DNA from: Beijerinckiaceae bacterium
Lineage (GTDB): Bacteria > Pseudomonadota > Alphaproteobacteria > Rhizobiales > Beijerinckiaceae
Length of the DNA stretch: 64,000 nt
Reading direction: 5' to 3'
Assembly (NCBI GenBank): GCA_947475995.1
Contig: CANJNI010000005.1
Coordinates: forward strand, 62,001 to 126,000
The notes beneath the pieces were generated by a model. It had not been told where the DNA came from, did no database searches, and worked only from the letters and a program-made list of their open reading frames with translations. The position numbers and the translations under genes are program-made. This document shows, piece after piece, positions 8,752 through 17,396 of this stretch (its first letter is position 1; each line of letters begins with the position of its first letter).

Positions 8752-8778
8752 AAAACGCGGCCGCTGCCCAAAGGTTCC
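8752..8778 (-). promoter_or_regulatory. Predicted EcfG-type general-stress promoter for the KGG gene
   Basis: On the minus strand GGAAC (8778-8774) is separated by exactly 16 nt from CGTTTT (8757-8752). This matches the alphaproteobacterial general stress sigma factor consensus GGAAC-N16/17-CGTT. The -10 element ends 32 nt before the chosen ATG. The downstream gene is of a stress-induced type, which supports the call. Confidence 0.75.
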
Positions 8779-8857
8779 GCTCACGTCGAAAAAAAAGTCG
8801 CAAACCGGCATGGAGAGCTCCATGTCACGAAAAACACGGTCTTTGCAGGCGCACACG

Positions 8858-10267
8858 ATGGCCATACGGCAAGAAGCAAACGGGTTTCGTACGGAAACAG
8901 ACACATTCGGTCCCATCGAGGTTCCGGCCGATCGGCTATGGGGCGCGCAGACCGAACGTTCGCGCATGAACTTTCGCATCGGCGACGAGCGCATGCCGTT
9001 GCCGCTGATTCACGCGCTGGCCCGGGTCAAACGGGTGGCGGCCCTGACCAATCAGGCCGCAGGCCGCCTTGATGGAGCCATTGCGGACGCAATTGTTGCG
9101 GCGTCCGATGAAGTACGAAGCGGCGCGCTCGATGACCACTTTCCGCTGGTCGTCTGGCAGACGGGTTCGGGCACGCAGACGAACATGAACCTCAATGAGG
9201 TCATCGCCAACCGGGCCAATGAAATGCTGGGCGGCGCGCGCGGACAGAAATCGCCCGTTCACCCCAACGATCACGTCAACATGGGGCAATCGTCGAACGA
9301 TTGCTTTCCGACCGCGATGCATGTCGCGGCTGCGCTGGAAATCCACGCGCATCTTCTGCCGTCGCTTGAGGCGCTGGCGGCGGCGCTCGATCAAAAGGCG
9401 CGCGAATTCGTGGACGTGATCAAGATCGGCCGCACGCATTTGCAGGACGCAACGCCCGTCACATTGGGACAGGAGTTTTCAGCCTACGCGACACAGGCGC
9501 GCAACGGCGCATCCCGCATCCGGCTAGCCGCGCAGGGATTGTTCGAACTCGCGCAGGGCGGCACGGCGGTCGGCACCGGACTGAATACGGGCGCTGAATT
9601 CGCGGAAGGTTTCGCGCACCGCATGGCGGAGGAAACCGGCCTGCCGTTCGTCACCGCGCCCAACAAGTTCGAGGCGCTCGGCGCCCATGATGCGCTGAGC
9701 TTTGCGCACGGCGCCATTGTGTCCGCCGCCATGGGTCTGTTCAAGGTCGCAAGCGACATAAGGTTGATGGCGAGCGGCCCGCGTTCGGGTCTGGCGGAAA
9801 TCCGCATTCCTGAAAACGAGCCCGGCTCCTCCATCATGCCCGGCAAGGTGAATCCCACGCAGGTCGAGGCCCTGACGATGGCAGCCGCACAGATCGCCGG
9901 CAACCAGACGACCATTCAGTTCGCAGCCTCGCAGGGTCATCTGGAACTGAACGTGTTCAAGCCCGTCATCGCGCACGCCTTTCTGCAATCGGTCCGTCTG
10001 CTCGGCGATGCGGCGAGAAGTTTTCGCGAACATTGCGTCGAGGGCGTCGAACCCGATCACGCCCGCATTGCGGAATTGCTGTCGCGCTCCCTGATGCTGG
10101 TGACAGCGCTCGCTCCGAAAATCGGCTACGACCGCGCGGCGCTGATCGCCAAGGCCGCGCATCGCAATGGCACCACGTTGCGCGAGGAAGCGATCAACTC
10201 GGGCTTCGTGACAGCGCAGGACTTCGATTCCATCGTGCGCCCCGAAGCCATGTTGAAGCCGGACTAG
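8858..10267 (+). CDS. fumC: Fumarate hydratase class II
   Basis: The TCA-cycle enzyme that interconverts fumarate and malate; soluble homotetramer, iron-independent. From this ATG the protein has 469 residues, the usual FumC length. Visible motifs are [34 protein letters not shown] and the superfamily signature [11 protein letters not shown] (about residues 322-332) with the active-site Ser loop. The start is not certain: ATG at 8822 has a better ribosome site (GGAGAG four nt before it) and would add twelve residues ([12 protein letters not shown]); family alignment favours 8858. The TAG stop overlaps the TAG stop of the convergent neighbour within one CTAG. Confidence 0.96.
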   Translation: MAIRQEANGFRTETDTFGPIEVPADRLWGAQTERSRMNFRIGDERMPLPLIHALARVKRVAALTNQAAGRLDGAIADAIVAASDEVRSGALDDHFPLVVWQTGSGTQTNMNLNEVIANRANEMLGGARGQKSPVHPNDHVNMGQSSNDCFPTAMHVAAALEIHAHLLPSLEALAAALDQKAREFVDVIKIGRTHLQDATPVTLGQEFSAYATQARNGASRIRLAAQGLFELAQGGTAVGTGLNTGAEFAEGFAHRMAEETGLPFVTAPNKFEALGAHDALSFAHGAIVSAAMGLFKVASDIRLMASGPRSGLAEIRIPENEPGSSIMPGKVNPTQVEALTMAAAQIAGNQTTIQFAASQGHLELNVFKPVIAHAFLQSVRLLGDAARSFREHCVEGVEPDHARIAELLSRSLMLVTALAPKIGYDRAALIAKAAHRNGTTLREEAINSGFVTAQDFDSIVRPEAMLKPD

Positions 10268-11259
10268 CGCCCGGCAGGCTCCGCGGCGCTGCGCGAACAT
10301 TGGCGCGTGATGGCGTCGAGGCGTTCACGCTCCATGGGAGTCATGGCGTTCGTCAGAACCTTGCGCCACAGGTCGGCGCTGCGCGTCTCTGAAATCACGC
10401 AACCGCAGAATCGCGAGCACATCAGAGCATCCGCGCCGCTCGCCACGCATTGCGCTTCGCATTGCTGACGGAAGGGCGTTTCTTCGGGATCCCTGGCTGG
10501 CGCAAGGAGCTGAACGCCGACGAAAAGAACAGCCAGAAAAACCGGTTGGTGGATGAGATAGACAGCCAGACTGTGACGCCCGCCGAAAACCAGAAGCCGT
10601 GAAAGCGGATGGCCGGCGCGCCACTGCGTCAACCAATGCGGCAGACCATGCGCCAGCGAGGCTTGCATGGCCGCAAGTCCGAACAGCGTGAAAGCCACCC
10701 ATGGAAAGAACGGCCTCCAGTCATTGCTCGGAGGATCGTATGTGCCGAGCCCCGTCCACCACCAGACCGGCTGATCGAAGAAGGGAGCCTGCACGAAGAA
10801 TGGCGTTACAAGAATCAGGGCTGCCAGGACAGCCGCCATCCAGGCGGGCTTTCGCAGGAACGGCGTCGCCACGATAGTCCCTGCCGCGATGCAATGCAGG
10901 ATGCCGAAGAAGATGAAGCTGTTCGGAAACGCATAGTAAGTGGCCGCCGTGATGAGCGCCGCCGCCGCCGCAATCACGCCGAGCCGCTGTCCCCAACGGG
11001 TCCACGAAAAGGAACGGCGGGCCGCCAGCACAAGGCCTGCCCCGACCAGCGCCAGAAAGGCTACGGCGATGCCGTGGCCAAACAGATGAAATTCGCGGCT
11101 CGTCGGAATCGCCCGGTCGATCAGGCCGAAATAGCCGAGGTCCCATGTCAGATGGTAAGCAAACATGGCCGCGAGCGCGAGACCGCGCAGCGCGTCCAGC
11201 GCCGGAATTCGCGGCGGCTCCGCTTCATACAGAACAGAAACCGGCGCGCGATTGTTCAC
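10264..11259 (-). CDS. DUF1624 / HGSNAT-like membrane acyltransferase with Cys-rich C-terminal tail
   Basis: A 331-residue polytopic inner-membrane protein. The N-terminus [21 protein letters not shown] matches the heparan-alpha-glucosaminide N-acetyltransferase catalytic domain (DUF1624), with the DxxRG motif and the candidate acyl-relay H36 at the end of the first membrane segment. About eight hydrophobic segments follow to residue 270. The last 60 residues are soluble and cysteine-rich ([17 protein letters not shown] then SRFCGC), which the core family does not need. Translation starts at GTG five nt after the stop of the exported-protein gene, as last gene of a four-gene operon headed by an OpgH-like glucosyltransferase. 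It may acylate a periplasmic glycan made by that operon. The domain is clear; the role is inferred. Confidence 0.8.
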   Translation of the reverse strand: MNNRAPVSVLYEAEPPRIPALDALRGLALAAMFAYHLTWDLGYFGLIDRAIPTSREFHLFGHGIAVAFLALVGAGLVLAARRSFSWTRWGQRLGVIAAAAALITAATYYAFPNSFIFFGILHCIAAGTIVATPFLRKPAWMAAVLAALILVTPFFVQAPFFDQPVWWWTGLGTYDPPSNDWRPFFPWVAFTLFGLAAMQASLAHGLPHWLTQWRAGHPLSRLLVFGGRHSLAVYLIHQPVFLAVLFVGVQLLAPARDPEETPFRQQCEAQCVASGADALMCSRFCGCVISETRSADLWRKVLTNAMTPMERERLDAITRQCSRSAAEPAGR

Positions 11260-11264
11260 GTCGG

Positions 11265-12230
11265 CTACTTTGCAGCCTCTCCGGCAAACTTGCTGAACAC
11301 CATGTCGGGCGCGCTGGTGTTGTGGATCGACGGGACCTTGCGGCCCGCCCAGAACTCCGTGGCCTCGCCGCCCTTGAACTGCATGATCGGCGATTCGCCC
11401 CAGCCGACGCCACCCTTCGTGCGCCACGCCACATGCGCGACGTCCGCATTGTATTCGGTCGTGTACATGGAACGCATGGACGCGAAGGGCCGGCCTTCCG
11501 GCATCGCGCCCGAATAGGTGATGTCGAGCACTTGCCGGTTGTCGTCGAGAATCTCGATTTTCAGCTTCGCTTCGCCGCCGCGCACGAACTGGAGCGTGAA
11601 GGTGCGCGTATCCGGATCGAAAGCGATTTCCTTCAAAGCCACGATCGGGCGCTCCTGCACTTCCACCGGACCGATCAGGAAGGAAGATCCGTAGGCGGTC
11701 CAGCGCATGTCCTTGAAGGGCAGCGGGCGCGCGCGCCAGTAGCCGTCCGGCGGATACACCACCAGCACTTCTTCCGCGCGCTCGCGATGACGCACCCAAA
11801 CCTGAAGCAGATGCAGGCCCTGCTCGGTGCGGGCCCCAACCTTCACCGGCACCGTGCCCGGCCGCCAGAAGGACGGAAAGGTGAAGCCGGTGATCCACAG
11901 ATCGGGCGTTTCATAAATCGTCACGCGGCGGGAATTGTCGGCGTGAAAGACCGGATCCTTCGTCATGTCGCAAGCCGTGAAATCCGGCGCCCAGCGGTCG
12001 GTCGCTATTGTGCCGATATAGGCCGGATGGACGGCCTGAATGCGAAACTTGCGCACCAGCGGCGAGGTAAAGTTGATTTCCACATTGTCGCGTTCGGCGC
12101 AGAGTTCCGGCTCGCTCTTGTTTCCGATCTGCACTGCGATCTCGTTGGGATCGAACGTCTGCGCACGCGGCGCAGCAAGGCCCGCGAACAGAGTCAACGC
12201 CATCACTGAAGAAGCCAGAAATGATTTCAT
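11265..12230 (-). CDS. Exported protein of unknown function in the OpgH-like operon
   Basis: A 321-residue secreted protein not matching a family I can name. Residues 1-23 are a signal peptide (MKSFLASSVMALTLFAGLAA, cleavage around PRAQ). The mature part is rich in beta-strand-like segments and aromatic residues (WRPGTVPVKVGARTEQGLHL, YWRARPLPFKDMRW). It has only two cysteines in the mature sequence (ELCAERD and FTACDMT). The start is supported by AAGG seven nt upstream and by the signal peptide. It lies 32 nt after the FkbM gene and 5 nt before the DUF1624 gene. In E. coli the glucosyltransferase OpgH works with periplasmic OpgG (about 500 residues); this protein is in the place where such a partner would be, but I see no sequence resemblance to OpgG. 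Confidence 0.8.
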   Translation of the reverse strand: MKSFLASSVMALTLFAGLAAPRAQTFDPNEIAVQIGNKSEPELCAERDNVEINFTSPLVRKFRIQAVHPAYIGTIATDRWAPDFTACDMTKDPVFHADNSRRVTIYETPDLWITGFTFPSFWRPGTVPVKVGARTEQGLHLLQVWVRHRERAEEVLVVYPPDGYWRARPLPFKDMRWTAYGSSFLIGPVEVQERPIVALKEIAFDPDTRTFTLQFVRGGEAKLKIEILDDNRQVLDITYSGAMPEGRPFASMRSMYTTEYNADVAHVAWRTKGGVGWGESPIMQFKGGEATEFWAGRKVPSIHNTSAPDMVFSKFAGEAAK

Positions 12231-12262
12231 CGCAAACCTTCGCTGGGATTGTCGGACACAAC

Positions 12263-13015
12263 CTACATTATAGCATAGATGTCGCCGGAATTCGCCCTGT
12301 CGGGAACTGTGGCTAGCCAGGCGCTGATGCGGGTCAGATCGACCGGCCGCCGGAAGACCATCTGCTGCGTCTCGCCAAGCGCCACATTGAACTTGGAGTA
12401 ACCCAGAATCGCGCAGCGATCGAGACAGCGCTGCGCCACGTCGCGCCCGATCGTGGTGAACTCGAACGACAGGGCCGGAACCTGCCACCCGAGTCCTTCG
12501 AGCACCACGTCCTCGAAGCCTTCGACGTCGATCTTGATGAAGGCCGGCTGCCCGTGTTCGGAGATGAGCGCATTCAGCGTCGTGGTCGGAACGGTGATTT
12601 CCGAATCCCAAACCTGATCGTCCCAGCCGAGCGCATGTTCTGCGGCGGCGATGAATTGGGACGAGGCTGTCGAAACAGTCGGATTGCGTGAATTGACCCG
12701 GAGCGTCAGCGAGCCTTTTTCGCCGGCCGCCGCCATTTCCAGAATCGTGACCTCAGGATCCTTGCGGTGAAACCAGCGCGCCACTTTCGCCGGGCCCGGT
12801 TGCGGCTCAAGCGCCACGACGCGCGCCCCCAGCCTGCGGAACGAGCCGATCCGGTCGCCCACATGCGCGCCGATATCGAACGCCAGATCGCCGGGCTTTA
12901 GGAACTGCCCGTACATGCGGTCGAGCGCCACTTGATGTTTCTTGCTGCCGTGATAGATGCGGATCGAGCGCAGCAGCGCCTTCCACTCGCGCAGCCTCGC
13001 CAGCAGGCCGCTCAT
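12263..13015 (-). CDS. FkbM family SAM-dependent methyltransferase
   Basis: A 250-residue FkbM-type methyltransferase. The SAM-binding motif is LAFDIGAHVGDRIGSFRRLG (about residues 43-62), followed by VVALEPQP and the FkbM hallmark PAFIKIDVEGFEDVVLEG (about 163-180). FkbM enzymes O-methylate hydroxyls on polyketides and on cell-surface or secreted glycans. The ATG overlaps the stop of the glucosyltransferase gene (ATGA), so the two are translationally coupled. This context favours a methyl group on the glycan made by the OpgH-like enzyme. That substrate is an inference. Confidence 0.87.
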   Translation of the reverse strand: MSGLLARLREWKALLRSIRIYHGSKKHQVALDRMYGQFLKPGDLAFDIGAHVGDRIGSFRRLGARVVALEPQPGPAKVARWFHRKDPEVTILEMAAAGEKGSLTLRVNSRNPTVSTASSQFIAAAEHALGWDDQVWDSEITVPTTTLNALISEHGQPAFIKIDVEGFEDVVLEGLGWQVPALSFEFTTIGRDVAQRCLDRCAILGYSKFNVALGETQQMVFRRPVDLTRISAWLATVPDRANSGDIYAIM

Positions 13016-14808
13016 GCCCTCACCCCGCTCGCCTTTTCAAGCGCGACAATTTCCTTCGGCGGGTCGAATTCTTCCGGCAGGCCGCAGATGCGCGCCGCCG
13101 CGAGCTTCATTCCGAGGTCGGGGCGCGCGGTCGCGACCGCGAAGGGAATGGCGGTCAGGTAGCCCAGCGTCAACGGCAGCGCCCACGCCAGCAGAACGGG
13201 CGACCAATGCAGGAACAGGCCGTTCACCACGAGGCCGAACACAAGTTGCGGCCACAATCCACGCAAGGCCGTCGCAACCGACAGCGCATGTGCATCGCGC
13301 GCCTGCCCGTTCCAGATCACCGAACGGCCGAACAGAAGGCCGATCATGAAAAGGGTTGTGCGGAATGTCGTCACCGCGCCCAGCAGGAACGAAAAGGACA
13401 CTTCGAGCAGCGCGCCGCCGAAGAATTTTCCTGCGCCGCCGTAGCGCTTCAGCGCCCCGGGCGTCAGCGCAATGTCGAGAAAGCCGGCGAGTTTCGGCGC
13501 CAGATACATGAACAGGAAAACGCAATAGAGCCCCGCCGCCGAAGCCGCCGGAAACAGGGCCGGATTCTCGCCGTCGAGTGGCTTGAGCGCGCTCAGCGCG
13601 ATGATCGCCGTCCATGCCGGCAGGCCCACGAACATCGCAATCGCCCAGACAAGCTGGAAGCGGCTCATCGGCTGTATGTTTTCGAGGCCCAGCAGCTTGA
13701 AATATTGCATGTTGCCCTGACACCAGCGCAGGTCGCGCCGGGTGAATTCGAGCAGCGTCGGCGGATTGTCCTCGTAGCTCCCGCATTCTTCCGGCAGAAC
13801 CCGCACGTCATACCCGGCGCGGCGCATCAGCACCGCCTCCACCTGATCGTGAGACATGATCGCGCCCCCGAACGGCGGTTTGCCGGGCAGCATCGGCAGA
13901 TCGCAATGCTGCATGAAGGGCGCGATCCGCACCAGCGCATTATGTCCCCAGAAAGGACCGCAATCGGCCGCCCAATAGGCGCTGCCCATCGTGTAGGGCC
14001 TCATGCCGTGCCGCATTCCGAACTGAAAGATGCGCGCGAAGGCGCTGGTGGAAGGCGCTCCCACCACGAGGCTTTGCAGGATGCCCAGTTTCGGCGAGGC
14101 CTGTGCGATGCGGACGAGACGCAAAATCGTTTCGCCCGTCATCAGGCTGTCCGCATCAAGCGGCAGCATGAATTCGTACTCCGCCCCCCAGCGGGCGCAG
14201 AAGTCGCGCACGTTGCCGGCCTTGAAGCCGGTATTCTCGCTGCGGCGGCGGTAATGAATACGCGCATGCGCCGGATTGGCGTCGCGCCACGCCGCAAAGG
14301 CCTTCTCTTCCAGAATGGCGACATCCGGATCGGTCGTGTCGCTCAGCACAAACCAGCCGAACATGTCCCCATAGCCGGTGAGATCGACGGACGCCTTCAC
14401 GATATCGAACCGCCGCAGCGCGCGCTCGGGGTCTTCGTTGCGGAGCGTCATCACGATGGCGGTGTGCAGGGCGATCGGCTCGTCGTTGCGCACATCGGCC
14501 GCATAGGGGGCCACGAGATCGAGACCGCCGCGCCGGAACTGCAACAGCCAGACTCCGATGATCGCATTCCAGACGCCCAGCACGCTCCACGGCGCGGCTA
14601 TGGCGAAGCAGACGAAGATCGCCACATCCACCGCGCTCCAGCCCTGTTGGCCCAGAATGCTGGACAGCCAGAACAGCAGCCCCAGATAGGTTGCAATGTT
14701 AACCGAGATCACCGCCAGTCGCCGCCGGGTGATCCGGGCGGGCGAAATCGACGTTTGACTCAAGGACGCGAGCGCATCCGTTCGTTCAGGCGTGGACACG
14801 GACGACAT
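13012..14808 (-). CDS. opgH: Glucans biosynthesis glucosyltransferase, OpgH/MdoH-like
   Basis: A 598-residue GT2-type membrane glucosyltransferase that in its family polymerises beta-1,2-glucose from UDP-glucose for osmoregulated periplasmic glucans. Two membrane segments lie at residues 33-95. The cytoplasmic catalytic domain has SDTTD (D157), the DAD motif (218-220, LPLDADSLM), CGPFWGHNA and FTRRDLRWCQGN, which contains the RW motif (361-362). About five further membrane segments occupy 375-570. It is shorter than E. coli OpgH (847) but normal for alphaproteobacterial versions. It heads the operon with FkbM, an exported protein and a DUF1624 protein. No opgG is in the window, so the product may differ from classical glucans. 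Confidence 0.87.
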   Translation of the reverse strand: MSSVSTPERTDALASLSQTSISPARITRRRLAVISVNIATYLGLLFWLSSILGQQGWSAVDVAIFVCFAIAAPWSVLGVWNAIIGVWLLQFRRGGLDLVAPYAADVRNDEPIALHTAIVMTLRNEDPERALRRFDIVKASVDLTGYGDMFGWFVLSDTTDPDVAILEEKAFAAWRDANPAHARIHYRRRSENTGFKAGNVRDFCARWGAEYEFMLPLDADSLMTGETILRLVRIAQASPKLGILQSLVVGAPSTSAFARIFQFGMRHGMRPYTMGSAYWAADCGPFWGHNALVRIAPFMQHCDLPMLPGKPPFGGAIMSHDQVEAVLMRRAGYDVRVLPEECGSYEDNPPTLLEFTRRDLRWCQGNMQYFKLLGLENIQPMSRFQLVWAIAMFVGLPAWTAIIALSALKPLDGENPALFPAASAAGLYCVFLFMYLAPKLAGFLDIALTPGALKRYGGAGKFFGGALLEVSFSFLLGAVTTFRTTLFMIGLLFGRSVIWNGQARDAHALSVATALRGLWPQLVFGLVVNGLFLHWSPVLLAWALPLTLGYLTAIPFAVATARPDLGMKLAAARICGLPEEFDPPKEIVALEKASGVRA

Positions 14809-14895
14809 GCGAACGCAAACCTCCCATTCGCGCCGTCCGAGGCTGGCGCTCAGACCCAGTTTGGCCTAACCGGAAAGAAACACGAAGGCGGACCT

Positions 14896-15918
14896 ATGGC
14901 GGGGCAGCAGAAAAAGCAAGGCGCGGATGAGGCGGAGGATATGCCTGCGGCCGCGCTTTGGTACGAAGGACCGGGCCGCGCGGCCCTGAGGTCTGCGCGC
15001 TTGCCGCAGCCCGAACCCGGCATGGCGGTGATCCGCACGCTATGGTCTGGCTTGAGCCGAGGCACGGAGCGTCTGGTGTTCCGCGGCCGCATTCCGGCCA
15101 CGGAATACGAGCGCATGCGCGCCCCGATGCAGGAAGGCGATTTCCCTTTTCCGGTGAAATACGGCTATGCGGCCGTCGGCCTGGTCGAGGAGGGCCCGCC
15201 TGAATGGATGGGCCTCAATGTCTTTTGCCTGCACCCGCACCAGACGCGCTTCGCCGCGCCGCTGTTTCGCTTGACGGAAGTGCCCGCCAACGTCTCCGCC
15301 CGCCGCGCCACTCTGGCGGCCAATATGGAGACGGCCCTCAACGCGCTCTGGGACTCCGGTGCGGGTCCCGGAGACCGTATCGTGGTTGTGGGCGGCGGAT
15401 TGCTGGGCCTGCTGATCACCTATCTCGCTGCGGGCATGCCCGGCGCCGATGTGGCAGTGGTGGACATTGACGTCACGCGCGCGCCCATTGCGAAGGCCTT
15501 CGGCGCCCGCTTCGTGCCGGTGGGAGAAGCCAGCGGTGCCGGGATCGGCGAGGCCGATGTGGTGTTTCACGCCAGCACGACCGCAGCAGGGCTGACGACA
15601 GCATTGTCGCTGGCGGGACTTGAGGCGCGCGTGGTGGAGCTGAGCTGGTACGGCGACCAGTTTGTAGCTGCTCCTCTCGGCCAGGCCTTTCACAGCCGGC
15701 GGCTGAAGCTCGTCTCGTCCCAGGTCGGGCTCGTGGCTGAATCCCGCCGCACCCGCTGGACCCACGCCCGCCGGATCCGCAAGGCGCTGGAGCTTCTGGC
15801 CGACGACAAGCTCGACCTTCTTGTCTCGCACGAGATCGCCTTCGAGGAACTCCCCGAAAAGCTGCCGGACCTGCTCGCGCCCGGCGCTTCGGGCCTTGCG
15901 ACAGCCGTGCGGTACTGA
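14896..15918 (+). CDS. MDR-superfamily dehydrogenase without zinc ligands (BchC-like)
   Basis: A 340-residue medium-chain dehydrogenase/reductase. The N-terminal GroES-like half has TLWSGLSRGTERLVFRGR, where ordinary zinc alcohol dehydrogenases carry a Cys ligand, and KYGYAAVGLVEEG, where they carry the GHE motif. Catalytic zinc ligands therefore appear to be missing. This SGxSRGTE form resembles BchC-type (bacteriochlorophyllide dehydrogenase-like) proteins. The nucleotide site is VVVGGGLLGLLITYLA followed by acidic VVDID, which suggests NAD. A much longer in-frame extension upstream is antisense to opgH and was rejected; AAGGCGG before this ATG supports the start. It heads a tightly spaced four-gene run with a PTPS-fold protein, a glycosyltransferase and a methyltransferase. 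The substrate is unknown. Confidence 0.85.
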   Translation: MAGQQKKQGADEAEDMPAAALWYEGPGRAALRSARLPQPEPGMAVIRTLWSGLSRGTERLVFRGRIPATEYERMRAPMQEGDFPFPVKYGYAAVGLVEEGPPEWMGLNVFCLHPHQTRFAAPLFRLTEVPANVSARRATLAANMETALNALWDSGAGPGDRIVVVGGGLLGLLITYLAAGMPGADVAVVDIDVTRAPIAKAFGARFVPVGEASGAGIGEADVVFHASTTAAGLTTALSLAGLEARVVELSWYGDQFVAAPLGQAFHSRRLKLVSSQVGLVAESRRTRWTHARRIRKALELLADDKLDLLVSHEIAFEELPEKLPDLLAPGASGLATAVRY

Positions 15919-15936
15919 ACACAAACGGAGTCAAAC

Positions 15937-16341
15937 ATGTACGCGTTGGAAGTGCGGGACCACATCATGATCGCCCATTCATTCAAGGGCGAATTCTTCG
16001 GGCCCGCGCAGAACATGCACGGCGCGACCTTCACGGTCGATGTGGCGTTCTTTCGCCCCGAACTCGACGAGCATAACGTGGTGGTCGATATCGGTCGCGC
16101 GCTGGACGCCCTGAAAGCCGTTCTCAAGCCGGTCAACTACGCCAATCTCGACGAATTGCCGCAGTTCAAGGGCATCCAGACGACGACTGAATTTCTCAGC
16201 CGCTACATTTTTGACGGCATGGCGAATGCGGCCCGCACGGGCGAGCTTGGTCCCGGCAGCGACGGCATCGAGCAGATTCGCGTCACGCTGCATGAATCCC
16301 ATGTGGCGCGTGGCTGGTTCGAAGGACCGGTCAAGCGCTGA
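15937..16341 (+). CDS. 6-pyruvoyl-tetrahydropterin synthase / QueD-fold protein lacking canonical catalytic residues
   Basis: A 134-residue tunnelling-fold (COG0720-like) protein. Alignment by eye with E. coli QueD places H14 and H28 at the first two zinc ligands, but the third is Ala (MHGATF instead of LHGHSF). The catalytic Cys is also Ala (A24 in GPAQNMHG). The catalytic Asp-His pair is Asn-Tyr (N67-Y68 in KPVNYANLDELP instead of LDHHYLND). The pterin-anchoring Glu seems kept (E120, TLHESHVARGW). It is therefore unlikely to perform the usual carboxytetrahydropterin or pyruvoyl-tetrahydropterin reaction. It starts 18 nt after the dehydrogenase gene, and its stop overlaps the next start by one nt. 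No queC, queE or folE is nearby. The fold is confident; the activity is unknown. Confidence 0.87.
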   Translation: MYALEVRDHIMIAHSFKGEFFGPAQNMHGATFTVDVAFFRPELDEHNVVVDIGRALDALKAVLKPVNYANLDELPQFKGIQTTTEFLSRYIFDGMANAARTGELGPGSDGIEQIRVTLHESHVARGWFEGPVKR

Positions 16342-17396
16342 TGCGCCGCGTGATCTTCGCAATTCCCGGCGATCTATCAACGCTGACCGGCGGTTATGGG
16401 TATGACCGCCGCATCATCGAGCATCTTCCGGCCTGCGGAATCGAACCCGTTCATTGTGAACTGGCCGCCTCCTATCCGTTTCCGACCGCAGCAGATCAAC
16501 AGCAGTCCGTCGCCAGTATCGCCCGCGACCGTCGCGGCGATGTCGTCATGATCGACGGACTGGCTTTCGGGGCGATGAGCGCCGAGGTGGTGCGCGGCAT
16601 CGGCGCGCCGCTCGTGGCGCTGGTCCATCATCCGGTTGGACTTGAGGCCGGTCTAAGCCGGCAGGATGCAGAGCGCCTTGTCGCCACCGAACGCGCCGCC
16701 CTTGCCCTTGCCGATCATGTGGTGGTCACCAGTTCCGCAACGCGCGCAACGCTTCTGGCGGATTTCGGGGTTGCGCCGGACCGCATTTCGGTCGCCGAAC
16801 CCGGGACCGACCGGGCAGGACGCGCGCGAGGCTCCGGCTCCACCACATTCAACATCATCACCGTCGGCGCCGTCGTTCCCCGCAAGGGATATGACATGCT
16901 GGTGGCGGCGGTGGAGCGCCTGCGCGATCTCGACTGGCGCCTGCGCATCGTGGGAAGCACCCGGCGCGATGCAGCATTTGCGGCTGCGCTGCAGTCACAA
17001 ATCGAGGCGTCCGGCCTGGGGTCACGCATCGAACTCGTTGGTGAATGCAACGCTGCTCAGCTTGAACCGCTGTATCAATCCTCCGACATCTACGCCATGT
17101 CGTCACATTACGAAGGCTACGGCATGGCGCTGGCGGAAGCTCTGGCGCGCGGCTTGGCCATTGTCACCACGACGGGCGGCGCGGCGGCCGATACCGCGCC
17201 CGATGACGCCGCCCTCAAGGTTGCGCCCGGCGATCCGCAAGCCTTCGCGGATGCCTTGCGCCGTCTCATGACCGATGCGGACCTGCGTCATCGCTTGTCG
17301 GACAATGCCTGGCGCGCGGCCGGCGGCCTGCCGCGCTGGGAAGATGCGGCGCGCATCGTCGCCGATGTCGTCAAACAGGTTGGAGGCCGCGCATGA
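16341..17396 (+). CDS. GT4-type glycosyltransferase
   Basis: A 351-residue GT-B fold glycosyltransferase of family 4. The N-terminal domain begins VIFAIPGDLSTLTGGYGYDR (glycine-rich acceptor-side loop). The donor domain has TVGAVVPRKGYDMLVAA and RIVGS. The EX7E motif is SHYEGYGMALAEALARG, typical of retaining enzymes using nucleotide-sugars. It has no membrane segment. Its ATG overlaps the PTPS-like stop codon (TGATG), and its own stop overlaps the methyltransferase start (ATGA). Co-translation with a pterin-fold protein suggests the acceptor is a small heterocycle, but an envelope acceptor cannot be excluded. Confidence 0.88.
   Translation: MRRVIFAIPGDLSTLTGGYGYDRRIIEHLPACGIEPVHCELAASYPFPTAADQQQSVASIARDRRGDVVMIDGLAFGAMSAEVVRGIGAPLVALVHHPVGLEAGLSRQDAERLVATERAALALADHVVVTSSATRATLLADFGVAPDRISVAEPGTDRAGRARGSGSTTFNIITVGAVVPRKGYDMLVAAVERLRDLDWRLRIVGSTRRDAAFAAALQSQIEASGLGSRIELVGECNAAQLEPLYQSSDIYAMSSHYEGYGMALAEALARGLAIVTTTGGAAADTAPDDAALKVAPGDPQAFADALRRLMTDADLRHRLSDNAWRAAGGLPRWEDAARIVADVVKQVGGRA

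Noticed and set aside
13207-14895. A 563-codon in-frame 5' extension of the MDR dehydrogenase
   Set aside because: It lies antisense to opgH and has shadow composition; the ATG at 14896 has a ribosome site and fits family length.
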